Shown here piece after piece: positions 35,948-42,727 of a stretch of DNA of 64,000 nt. A model generated the notes under the pieces. That model made no database searches and had not been told where the DNA came from. It was given only the letters and a program-made list of their open reading frames with translations. How positions within the stretch are numbered: position 1 is the first letter of the stretch; the number at the start of each line of letters is the position of its first letter. Source of the DNA: Mycobacterium bourgelatii (GTDB lineage Bacteria; Actinomycetota; Actinomycetes; Mycobacteriales; Mycobacteriaceae); assembly GCF_010723575.1 (NCBI RefSeq), contig NZ_BLKZ01000001.1, positions 744,001-808,000 of the forward strand, read 5' to 3'. Made by a program: the position numbers and the translations under genes.

Positions 35948-37107
35948 GCGGCGGCGTCGCAATAGTCGGCATCGGCTGCCGCCCCTTCGGCCGGTATTTG
36001 GACACCACGGCCCGCGGCGAGGCGGTGCGCGCGGTGCGCGAAGCCCTCGACGACGCGGGGCTGTCGTGGCCGCAGATCGACTACGCGGTAGGCGGCAGCA
36101 TGGCCGCCGGTTCGGCGGACACGCTGGTGTCCGAGCTCGGTCTGACCGGTGTGCCATTCGTCAACGTGCTGAACGGCTGCGCGACGGGCACCAGTTCGCT
36201 GGTCTGCGCGGTGCAGGCGATCGCGTCGGGGGCGGCGGAGACCGCGTTGGTCGTCGGATTCGATTCGCATCCGCGGGGTGCATTCACGATCCGCCCCGAG
36301 GCGATGGGCCTGGGGCATTGGTACGGCGCCACCGGCCTGGCGATGACGTCGCAGTTCTTCGCGCTCAAGATCCAGCGGTACCTGCACGAGCACGGGGTGC
36401 CGCAGCGGCTGTTGGCGGCCGTGGCCAGCAAGGCTTTTCGCAATGGTTCGATCAACCCCAACGCGTGGCGGCGCAAGCCGCTCTCGGTGGCGGACGTGGA
36501 GGCCTCGGCGATGCTCAGCGACCCGCTGCGCCAGTACATGCTGTGCTCGCCCGGAGATGGGGCCGCCGCGTTGGTGCTGTGCAGCTCCGAGCGTGCCCGG
36601 CAATTGCGTGCGGATCCGGTCTATGTCGCGGGCGCGGCCGTGCGTACGCGTCGGCCGGGTTCGTTCGAGGTGCTCAGCCCGTCGCTTTCGGTGCGGCGCG
36701 GGGACAGCCCGACCGTCGACGCCGCGCGGGCGGCCATGGAAGCGGCGGGCATCGGGCCCTCCGACGTCGACGTGGCGCAACTGCAGGACACCGATGCCGG
36801 AGCGGAACTCATCCATTTGGCCGAGACCGGCTTGTGCGAACACGGCGAGCAGACCGCGTTGATCGATGACGGCGACACCGAGATCGGCGGGCGACTGCCG
36901 ATCAATACCGACGGCGGCTGCCTGGCCAACGGCGAACCGATCGGCGCCTCGGGACTGCGTCAGATCCACGAGAACGTACTGCAGCTGCGCGGCCACGCCG
37001 GCGCGCGTCAGGTGGCCGGGCGGCCCAGGGTGGCCTTTTCCCATGTTTACGGGGCACCCGGCCTGAGCGCCTGCACGGTGTTGACCCGCCGATCGGAGAT
37101 TCGATGA
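35944..37107 (+). CDS. Thiolase-fold protein, lipid-transfer type (thiolase or retro-aldolase)
   Basis: A 387-residue thiolase-superfamily protein. It has a nucleophile-region Cys in LNGCATGTSS, but the C-terminal half lacks the classical CNEAF motif and has DTDAGAELIHLAE, GEPIGASGLRQIHEN and HVYGAPGLSACTVL, as in SCP2/Ltp-like enzymes. With DUF35 encoded directly upstream it may be a side-chain retro-aldolase like Ltp2 rather than a beta-ketothiolase. That would release an aldehyde, fitting the ALDH gene downstream. Activity is inferred. Confidence 0.88.
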   Translation: MSGGVAIVGIGCRPFGRYLDTTARGEAVRAVREALDDAGLSWPQIDYAVGGSMAAGSADTLVSELGLTGVPFVNVLNGCATGTSSLVCAVQAIASGAAETALVVGFDSHPRGAFTIRPEAMGLGHWYGATGLAMTSQFFALKIQRYLHEHGVPQRLLAAVASKAFRNGSINPNAWRRKPLSVADVEASAMLSDPLRQYMLCSPGDGAAALVLCSSERARQLRADPVYVAGAAVRTRRPGSFEVLSPSLSVRRGDSPTVDAARAAMEAAGIGPSDVDVAQLQDTDAGAELIHLAETGLCEHGEQTALIDDGDTEIGGRLPINTDGGCLANGEPIGASGLRQIHENVLQLRGHAGARQVAGRPRVAFSHVYGAPGLSACTVLTRRSEIR

Positions 37108-37295
37108 AAGTTGTTGTGAATGAGGATCGTTGCGTCGGCAACGGAGTCTGCGAATCGATCGCCGCGGATCTGTTCGTGGTCGATGACGACGCGATCGCGC
37201 GGCCGCAGCTCGACGAGATACCCGCCGACCGTTACGAGGCGGCGCTCGAGGCAGTTCGGGCCTGCCCCAGCCAGGCGCTGCGCATCAGCGAGTAG
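37104..37295 (+). CDS. [3Fe-4S]-type ferredoxin, probable P450 redox partner
   Basis: A 63-residue ferredoxin with CVGNGVC near the N terminus and ACPSQAL near the C terminus, the single-cluster pattern of actinobacterial P450 ferredoxins in which the usual third ligand position is a non-Cys residue. ATG 37104 overlaps the thiolase stop (ATGA). Being in the divergent operon rather than beside the P450 gene, it implies that both operons are induced together. Confidence 0.9.
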   Translation: MKVVVNEDRCVGNGVCESIAADLFVVDDDAIARPQLDEIPADRYEAALEAVRACPSQALRISE

Positions 37296-37318
37296 CGGCC
37301 GCACCGAAAGGGAGTCGG

Positions 37319-37549
37319 ATGGAAATCAAGATGCCCAAACTCGACGTCACCATGACCGAAGGCACCTTTATGGGTTGGCTGGTTCCCGATGGCGCCAACG
37401 TGTCCGCGGGGGAGGACCTCTACACGGTGGGGACCGACAAGGTCCAGGTGGATGTCCCGGCACCGTGCGATGGCGTGCTGCGGCACGGGAACATCGAGGA
37501 GGAGGCCGTCTATCCGGTGGGCACCACCCTGGGCGTGGTCGAGACGTGA
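37319..37549 (+). CDS. Single-domain lipoyl carrier protein
   Basis: A 76-residue stand-alone biotinyl/lipoyl domain. The modified Lys lies in GTDKVQVDV (about K41), and MPKLDVTMTEGTF starts the domain as in E2 proteins. No peripheral-subunit-binding or acyltransferase domain follows: the stop codon comes right after the domain and overlaps the ALDH start (GTGA). ATG 37319 is preceded by AAAGGGAG. It could serve as the swinging-arm substrate for the island E1 alpha/beta pair, with E2/E3 functions supplied elsewhere. Confidence 0.9.
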   Translation: MEIKMPKLDVTMTEGTFMGWLVPDGANVSAGEDLYTVGTDKVQVDVPAPCDGVLRHGNIEEEAVYPVGTTLGVVET

Positions 37550-39093
37550 ACCACCGCGCCGAGATCGAGGTCCGCAATCCCGCCGATGGAAAGTTGGTGG
37601 GCGCGGTCCCCGACAACGCGGCGCCGGCCGTCGCGGAGGCCGTTCGGCGGTTGCGCGCGCGGCAGCCGGAATGGGAGGACCTCGGTGTCCGTGGGCGGGC
37701 GAAATGGCTACTGTGCTATCAGGATTGGCTGATCGACAACGCGACGCGCCTGACCGACGTGGTGCAATCGGAGACCGGGAAATCGCGCTGCGACGCCGAA
37801 ATCGAAGCGCCCGCCGCGATCGACCTGGTGAAGTACTGGGTCCGGCATGCGGGGGCGTTCCTGGCCGACGAGCGGCCGACGCCACACAGCCCTCTCGGGC
37901 TGACGAAGCGGCTGGTCACCAGGTATCGGCCGCACCCGGTGATCGGCATCATCACCCCGTGGAACCTGCCGTTGCTCAATCCCTGCCTGGACGCGTTCGC
38001 CGCGCTGATGGCCGGCGCCGCGATAGTGGTGAAACCGTCCGAGGTGACCCCGCTCAGCGCCGTCGAGCTGGGCCGCGGCTGGGCCGAAATCGGGGCGCCG
38101 CCGGTGTTTTCGGTGCTGACCGGCGGTGCCGACACCGGCCGCGCCGTGGTCGGCGTCGTCGACTACCTGCAGTTCACCGGGTCCACCAGGACCGGCCGGC
38201 AGATCGCCGCCGCCTGTGGTGACGCGCTGATCCCGTACAGCCTGGAGCTGGGCGGCAAGGATCCGGCCATCGTGCTGTCCGGCGCGGACATCGACCGGGC
38301 CGCGGCCGGGGTCATATACGGCGGTCTGTTCAACTCGGGCCAGGCGTGCATCTCGGTCGAGCGGATCTACGTTGAGGAGCCCGTTTACGACCGCTTCGTG
38401 GCCAGCCTCGTCGAGCAGGTGCGGCGGCTGCGCCAGGGCAATGACGGCCGGGGGTTCCGATTCGACATCGGCGCGATGGCGACGTCGGCCCAGCGTGACA
38501 TCGTGCAACGGCATGTCGATGATGCCGTCGCGCGTGGCGCGCGAGTTCTGTTCGGCGGCAAGGCATCCGAAACCGGTACCTTCTTCGAGCCGACGGTGCT
38601 GGTCGACGTCGATCATTCGATGGCGTGCCTGACCGAGGAGACCTTCGGCCCGCTGCTGCCGATCATCAAGGTGGCCGGCGAGGACGAGGCGGTGCAACTG
38701 GCCAACGACTCGGTCTACGGGTTGTCGGCCACAGTCTGGACGGGCGACCTCCGGCGCGGCGAACGGGTGGCGCGCCGCTTGGAAGTCGGTGCGGTCAACA
38801 TCAACGATGCGTTCGCGAACATGGTGAACTTTGCTGTCCCCATGGGCGGTTGGAAGCGATCGGGCATCGGCGCGCGGTTCGGCGGCGCGGCCGGCATCCG
38901 CAAATACTGCAGGCAGCAGGCGATTGTCAGCCCCCGCGGACCGTTGCTCAAACGCGAACCGCTGTGGTACCCGGCGTCGAAGGCACGCTTCCGGGCGGTG
39001 ACGACGCTGATGCGGGCTTTCGACGGGCGCGGCCGACGCAGGTTCGCCGCCACCGCCACTTCAACAGCGCGACGACCTTCGCTTCCCGAGTGA
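37546..39093 (+). CDS. NAD(P)-dependent aldehyde dehydrogenase
   Basis: A 515-residue ALDH-superfamily enzyme: IITPWNLPLLNP (cofactor region), FTGSTRTGRQ, catalytic Glu in LELGGKDP (E235) and Cys in NSGQACIS (C268), and EETFGPLLPI toward the C terminus. GTG 37546 overlaps the lipoyl gene. The last ~15 residues (ATATSTARRPSLPE) run into the repeat at the island edge and may not be native. It is the last gene of the operon; likely oxidises an aldehyde released by the oxygenase or aldolase steps. Confidence 0.92.
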   Translation: MNHRAEIEVRNPADGKLVGAVPDNAAPAVAEAVRRLRARQPEWEDLGVRGRAKWLLCYQDWLIDNATRLTDVVQSETGKSRCDAEIEAPAAIDLVKYWVRHAGAFLADERPTPHSPLGLTKRLVTRYRPHPVIGIITPWNLPLLNPCLDAFAALMAGAAIVVKPSEVTPLSAVELGRGWAEIGAPPVFSVLTGGADTGRAVVGVVDYLQFTGSTRTGRQIAAACGDALIPYSLELGGKDPAIVLSGADIDRAAAGVIYGGLFNSGQACISVERIYVEEPVYDRFVASLVEQVRRLRQGNDGRGFRFDIGAMATSAQRDIVQRHVDDAVARGARVLFGGKASETGTFFEPTVLVDVDHSMACLTEETFGPLLPIIKVAGEDEAVQLANDSVYGLSATVWTGDLRRGERVARRLEVGAVNINDAFANMVNFAVPMGGWKRSGIGARFGGAAGIRKYCRQQAIVSPRGPLLKREPLWYPASKARFRAVTTLMRAFDGRGRRRFAATATSTARRPSLPE

Positions 39094-39098
39094 CCGGG

Positions 39099-39240
39099 CC
39101 ACCGGATCCGGATAGCCCGTGCGAACTCGCGGCCGACGAGCTTCTGAAGGCAGGCCAGTGAAATGACGCGTCACGGCCGCATCTGCAGCAACTCCTCGAC
39201 AAAGCGAACCGATTCGCGGGAGTCCGAACTCAACGGCCGC
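39099..39240. repeat. Right boundary direct repeat of the island (copy B)
   Basis: It begins with a non-coding copy of the Rv3439c 3' end (39099-39161; in that frame the translation ends PCELAADELLKAGQ and a stop), directly after the ALDH stop. It continues into the 3' end of the intact F420-type oxidoreductase. The counterpart is 13522-13660. The two copies differ at about 16 percent of positions over the coding tail. Confidence 0.75.
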
Positions 39241-40211
39241 ACGGTCAGTGTTGTCACCCCGGCTTCGGCAAAGGCGGCCAACCGTTCGGCGACAAACCCA
39301 CGGGGGCCGACCAACGACATGCCGCGGGCCAACTCGTCGGGCACCGCGTTGATCGCCTCTTGCTTACGGCCGGCCAGATACAGCTCCTGGATGCGGTCGG
39401 CGACCTCGCCGAATCCGTAGCGCGTGGCCAGGTTGTGGTAGAAGTTGCGGCCCCTGGCGCCCATCCCGCCGATGTAGAGACCCAGCTGCGGTTTGGTCCA
39501 GGCCAACCGGTCGTCGACGTCGTCGCCGATGGCCAGCGAGGTGCCCACCACCACGTCGAGGGGGCCCAGGGCGGGGTCGCGTTTGGCGGCACCGGCCGCG
39601 AGCGCGTCACCCCAGACCAACGATGCCTTCTCCGGCAGGAAGAACACCGGCTGCCAGCCCTCGGCGATCTCGGCGGTGAGCTCGACATTCTTGGGTCCCA
39701 GCGCCGCAATGTGTACCGGAATGCGTTCGCGCACCGGGTGATTGATCAGGTGCAATGGCTTACCCAGCCCGGTGCCGCGGTCGGCGGGCAGCGGGATCTG
39801 GTAGTGCTTGCCGGCGTATTGCACCCGCTCTCGGCGCCACACCTGGCGGCATATCTCGATCACCTCGCGGGTGCGGCCCAGCGGCGCATCGAATGCCACG
39901 CCGTGGAAGCCTTCCATCACCTGCGGCCCGGACGTGCCGATGCCGAGGGTGAACCGGCCGTTGGACACGTAGTCCAGACCGGCCGCGGTCATCGCCAGCA
40001 GTGTGGGCGTGCGGATGTAGATGGGAAGCACCCCAGACGCCAATTCGACGGTGGTTGTCTTGGCGGCCAGATAGCCCAGTTGGCTGACGGCGTCGTAGGA
40101 ATACGCCTCGGCCACCACGGCGATGTCCAGGCCGGACTTCTCCAGCTCTACGACCCGCTCGACGCCCTCATGAAACCCGCCCGTGTAGTCCAACGCTAGC
40201 CCGATTCGCAT
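39171..40211 (-). CDS. LLM-class F420-dependent oxidoreductase
   Basis: A 346-residue luciferase-like flavin/F420 enzyme: MRIGLALDYTGGF at the start, VAEAYSYDAVSQLGYLAAKT, RFTLGIGTSGPQVMEGFHG and IPVHIAALGPKNVELTAEIAEGW are family signatures. ATG 40211 gives the canonical N terminus. It probably uses the deazaflavin F420 common in mycobacteria; substrate unknown. The gene lies just outside the island, and a decayed partial copy lies at the opposite edge. Confidence 0.9.
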   Translation of the reverse strand: MRIGLALDYTGGFHEGVERVVELEKSGLDIAVVAEAYSYDAVSQLGYLAAKTTTVELASGVLPIYIRTPTLLAMTAAGLDYVSNGRFTLGIGTSGPQVMEGFHGVAFDAPLGRTREVIEICRQVWRRERVQYAGKHYQIPLPADRGTGLGKPLHLINHPVRERIPVHIAALGPKNVELTAEIAEGWQPVFFLPEKASLVWGDALAAGAAKRDPALGPLDVVVGTSLAIGDDVDDRLAWTKPQLGLYIGGMGARGRNFYHNLATRYGFGEVADRIQELYLAGRKQEAINAVPDELARGMSLVGPRGFVAERLAAFAEAGVTTLTVRPLSSDSRESVRFVEELLQMRP

Positions 40212-40247
40212 CAACGATGCTTATCACGGCCGGGTGCAGGGCCCGTC

Positions 40248-40607
40248 CTAGCCCGCCGACGTGCCGGTCCAGTACTCGGCGAAGCGTTGCCCGTCGTCGG
40301 CGAGCCGCAGGATGTCGTTGCCGGTGAACGACATGGGCCCGTCCGGACCGCGGCCGGAGCCGACCCAGCGGCCGGCGACCAGGTCTCCCTCGTGCAGTGG
40401 ACCGATCTGGATCGCAAAAGTCATATCCGACAACATGTTTCGTGTCTGGTCGACAATCTGCTGCAGTTCGTGCGGTCCGTGGACCTCTCTGTCGGGCCAG
40501 TGTCCGACAAAGTCTTCGGTGACGATCTCGGCGGCAACCGGTTGCCCGGCCCAGAGTTCGTCGATCCAGCGTCGGTAAAGCTCCCGCACACTCGGCATGG
40601 TGCTCAC
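40248..40607 (-). CDS. SnoaL/NTF2-like small protein
   Basis: A 119-residue cone-shaped alpha+beta-barrel protein of the SnoaL/polyketide-cyclase-like type: VRELYRRWIDELWAG, VTEDFVGHWPDREVHGPHELQQIV and VAGRWVGSGRGPDG are typical. Such proteins act as isomerases, cyclases or ligand binders; no function can be assigned. GTG 40607 or ATG 40598 could be the start. It follows the next hydrolase gene by four bases. Confidence 0.8.
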   Translation of the reverse strand: MSTMPSVRELYRRWIDELWAGQPVAAEIVTEDFVGHWPDREVHGPHELQQIVDQTRNMLSDMTFAIQIGPLHEGDLVAGRWVGSGRGPDGPMSFTGNDILRLADDGQRFAEYWTGTSAG

Positions 40608-40611
40608 TCGC

Positions 40612-41451
40612 TCACTTCAGTAGCGCGACAATCCTGTCTTCCCGCGTCACCGGCGCCGCTTCGGGATCCAGTGCGTCCGTCTTGGGAAGTTGCACATCCG
40701 GGTCGGCGAAATCGCGATATTTCTTGTCGCCGGTGAGCGTGAATAGGAGATACCCGGTCAGCAGCGCCCGAACCGCACGCTGCGTCTTGCGGTGGGCGCC
40801 CTGCAGTCCCACCACCTTGGTGAGTCGGCGGCCCTCGACCAGGCCACCCTCCTGGGCTTTGCTGACGATGCGCAGCGTGGCCGTGTCCCAGGCTCGCGAC
40901 AGTTCGTGCGCGTTGGAATTCAGCGACAGCGTTGCGGAGGGGGCGGCCAGGATCAGACCGGGGAGCTCCAGCGTTGCGGCCGGTTGCTCGGCCGGGGGAG
41001 CGGTCGGTCTCGGGAAGAGCGCTACCGCCGACGCGAGTTTGGCCGGCATGCCCGCCGCGGCGAACACGGCCGCGGATCCGCCGAAACCGTGACCGACGAC
41101 TCCGAGCTTGGCCGGATGCACGCTGATCTCGCCGGGTCCCAACCGCACCCCCGCCACGATGTCGAGGGCGACGCCGAGGTCGAAGGCGAAATTCAGGACC
41201 GACGGCGCGACTCCGCGCTGAGTGTCGGGAGCCCCGGCGACGATCCCCCAGGACGCCAGATGCTCCAACAGGCCCGCATATTGGGCCGAGCCGGTCAGCC
41301 AATCGTGACCGAAGGCGACGGCGGGCAGGTTCAGCCCGGATTCCGGGGTGTAGACAACCCCGGGGAGTCCGGCAAACGCCAGGTCGCCGCGCAGAACGCG
41401 GTGCGGACCACGACGGCTCAGGGCGGCGAAAAGCTTGCGGGTGCGGGCCAC
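40612..41451 (-). CDS. Alpha/beta-hydrolase-fold protein, Rv3438 homologue, nucleophile elbow lacking Ser
   Basis: A 279-residue protein whose size and position suit M. tuberculosis Rv3438. The fold is suggested by VAFGHDWL (oxyanion strand) and the elbow KLGVVGHGFGGSAAVFA, where GxSxG is replaced by GHGFG: Gly sits where Ser is expected. It may therefore be non-catalytic or use another residue. GTG 41451 gives MARTRKLF. It overlaps nothing upstream but lies 9 bp from the next hydrolase gene, all on the minus strand. Confidence 0.8.
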   Translation of the reverse strand: MARTRKLFAALSRRGPHRVLRGDLAFAGLPGVVYTPESGLNLPAVAFGHDWLTGSAQYAGLLEHLASWGIVAGAPDTQRGVAPSVLNFAFDLGVALDIVAGVRLGPGEISVHPAKLGVVGHGFGGSAAVFAAAGMPAKLASAVALFPRPTAPPAEQPAATLELPGLILAAPSATLSLNSNAHELSRAWDTATLRIVSKAQEGGLVEGRRLTKVVGLQGAHRKTQRAVRALLTGYLLFTLTGDKKYRDFADPDVQLPKTDALDPEAAPVTREDRIVALLK

Positions 41452-41460
41452 CCGTCGACG

Positions 41461-42375
41461 TTAGCGGTGACGCGTGGCCCGGGTCCAGTTGCCTGGCGGA
41501 GCCGCCGCATCGACGTCCGCCGTGTGGGCGAGGATCGCCGCGGCGACGGGTTCGAGCACCGGACTGCTGAGTGCGTGTCCCATGCCGGGGATGGTGACGC
41601 GCCGCGCGGAGCCGATGACTTCGGCGAGATAAGCGGCGTGCGGCGGCGGATTGATGGGATCCTCCGGAGCTTCGATGACCAGCGTCGGGACGCTCACTCG
41701 AGCCAACTCTGCGCCACGGTCGAGTCCCCGTTGGTCGGCGCGGGCGTGTGCGGCCGGATTGTCGTATCGGCCGGCGTGCTGGATTGTTCGCTCCTCGAGC
41801 CGCCGGAAGTCGTCGGCGTCGAAGTCGATGACCCCTCCGTTGAGGATGCGCCAGTGCTCCACCCGCCACTCGAGCTCGGCCGCCCGGTCTCTCGGTTCGT
41901 TCATCTGCTCCCACAGCGCCAGCAGCCGGGGATCGGGACCGGGAAGATCCGGTCTCGGCGACGAGTCACCGGTCGCGGCGGCGCCGACACCCAACGCACA
42001 GCTACACAGCACCGTGGCCGACAGCAGGCGGTCCGGATGGTCGAGCAAGAGCAACTGCACGAGGATGCCGCCCAACGACATGCCGACGAGGTGCGCCCGC
42101 GCCACGCCGAGTGCGTCGAGCACCGCCACCGCGTCCTCGGCGAGGTCGGCGACCGCGTACGGATGCTCGTCGAAAGCCCAGGTCGAGCGACCGGTGTCGC
42201 GGTGGTCATAGCTGATGACGCGATGTTGGCGCCCCAACTGCTCGACAAACTCGGGAGGCCACGCCAAGGCGGACGCGTTCGCGCCCATGATCAACAGCAG
42301 CGGCGATCTGTCCGAGCGGCCCTCGTCGCAGACCCACAAACGAACATCACCGTCGAGCTGAACGAAGGTTTCCAT
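41461..42375 (-). CDS. Alpha/beta hydrolase
   Basis: A 304-residue hydrolase with a complete pattern: LLLIMGANASALAWP (oxyanion region), YDHRDTGRS, nucleophile elbow VGMSLGGI, acid in IEAPEDPINP, and His in IPGMGHALS. This resembles esterases or thioesterases of the TAP/aclacinomycin-methylesterase group. ATG 42375 (METFVQLDG) is chosen; a TTG six bases upstream is possible. Probably co-transcribed with the next three minus-strand genes. Confidence 0.88.
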   Translation of the reverse strand: METFVQLDGDVRLWVCDEGRSDRSPLLLIMGANASALAWPPEFVEQLGRQHRVISYDHRDTGRSTWAFDEHPYAVADLAEDAVAVLDALGVARAHLVGMSLGGILVQLLLLDHPDRLLSATVLCSCALGVGAAATGDSSPRPDLPGPDPRLLALWEQMNEPRDRAAELEWRVEHWRILNGGVIDFDADDFRRLEERTIQHAGRYDNPAAHARADQRGLDRGAELARVSVPTLVIEAPEDPINPPPHAAYLAEVIGSARRVTIPGMGHALSSPVLEPVAAAILAHTADVDAAAPPGNWTRATRHR

Positions 42376-42409
42376 CAGCAACCGCGGCCCCGACGTCGAA
42401 TCGTGGCAG

Positions 42410-42607
42410 TCATTCGGCCGGAGGGCGAAGCTTCACTCGGCGTCCAACTTCGCCTACCGCTGCGCCCACCACCGCGCCGACCGTCACCCACCACCAGTGA
42501 TCGGTCGCCGATGCCACTGCCGCCCCGATGACAAGGCCGACAATCAAAGGCAGGTAGAAGAATGACCAGGCGCTCTTCTGCTTGCTTGTCGTCTGTTCGC
42601 GGGTCAT
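42410..42607 (-). CDS. Small two-helix membrane protein
   Basis: A 65-residue protein with a charged N terminus (MTREQTTSKQKSAW), two hydrophobic segments (FFYLPLIVGLVIGAAVASA and WWWVTVGAVVGAAVGEVG) and a basic C terminus. No function is recognised. ATG 42607 faces glmS across 120 bp, so the two genes have divergent promoters in that gap. Confidence 0.7.
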   Translation of the reverse strand: MTREQTTSKQKSAWSFFYLPLIVGLVIGAAVASATDHWWWVTVGAVVGAAVGEVGRRVKLRPPAE

Positions 42608-42727
42608 CCCTCCGACGGTAGCGCCGGTTGTTCGACTAATCATCGACCCAGGTCACGCGCCTGACCGGCCCCGCTCAAGGTCGCTGCGGGCCCGCTGTGA
42701 CCGGCTGCTGCATTACCCTGGTTGGCT

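Larger units (their letters stand above)
13585..39161. other. Accessory Mce/oxygenase catabolic island, about 25.5 kb
   Basis: This block separates the Rv3439c homologue from its expected right-hand neighbours; as I recall, M. tuberculosis has no Mce, P450 or Rieske genes here. The ends carry imperfect direct repeats made of the Rv3439c tail plus the F420-oxidoreductase tail. No integrase, transposase or tRNA is seen at either edge, so homologous recombination with related mycobacterial DNA is more likely than a phage or integrative element. Base composition is similar to the surroundings. Confidence 0.7.

Noticed and set aside
38625..39161. A 178-codon open frame ending with an Rv3439c-like tail after ALDH
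   Set aside because: Most of it is a shadow frame of ALDH; only the last ~20 codons resemble the Rv3439c homologue and represent a boundary repeat, not a gene.
42608..42727. glmS ribozyme or other riboswitch ahead of glmS
   Set aside because: The 120-bp leader shows no recognisable ribozyme core and mycobacterial glmS is not known for one.
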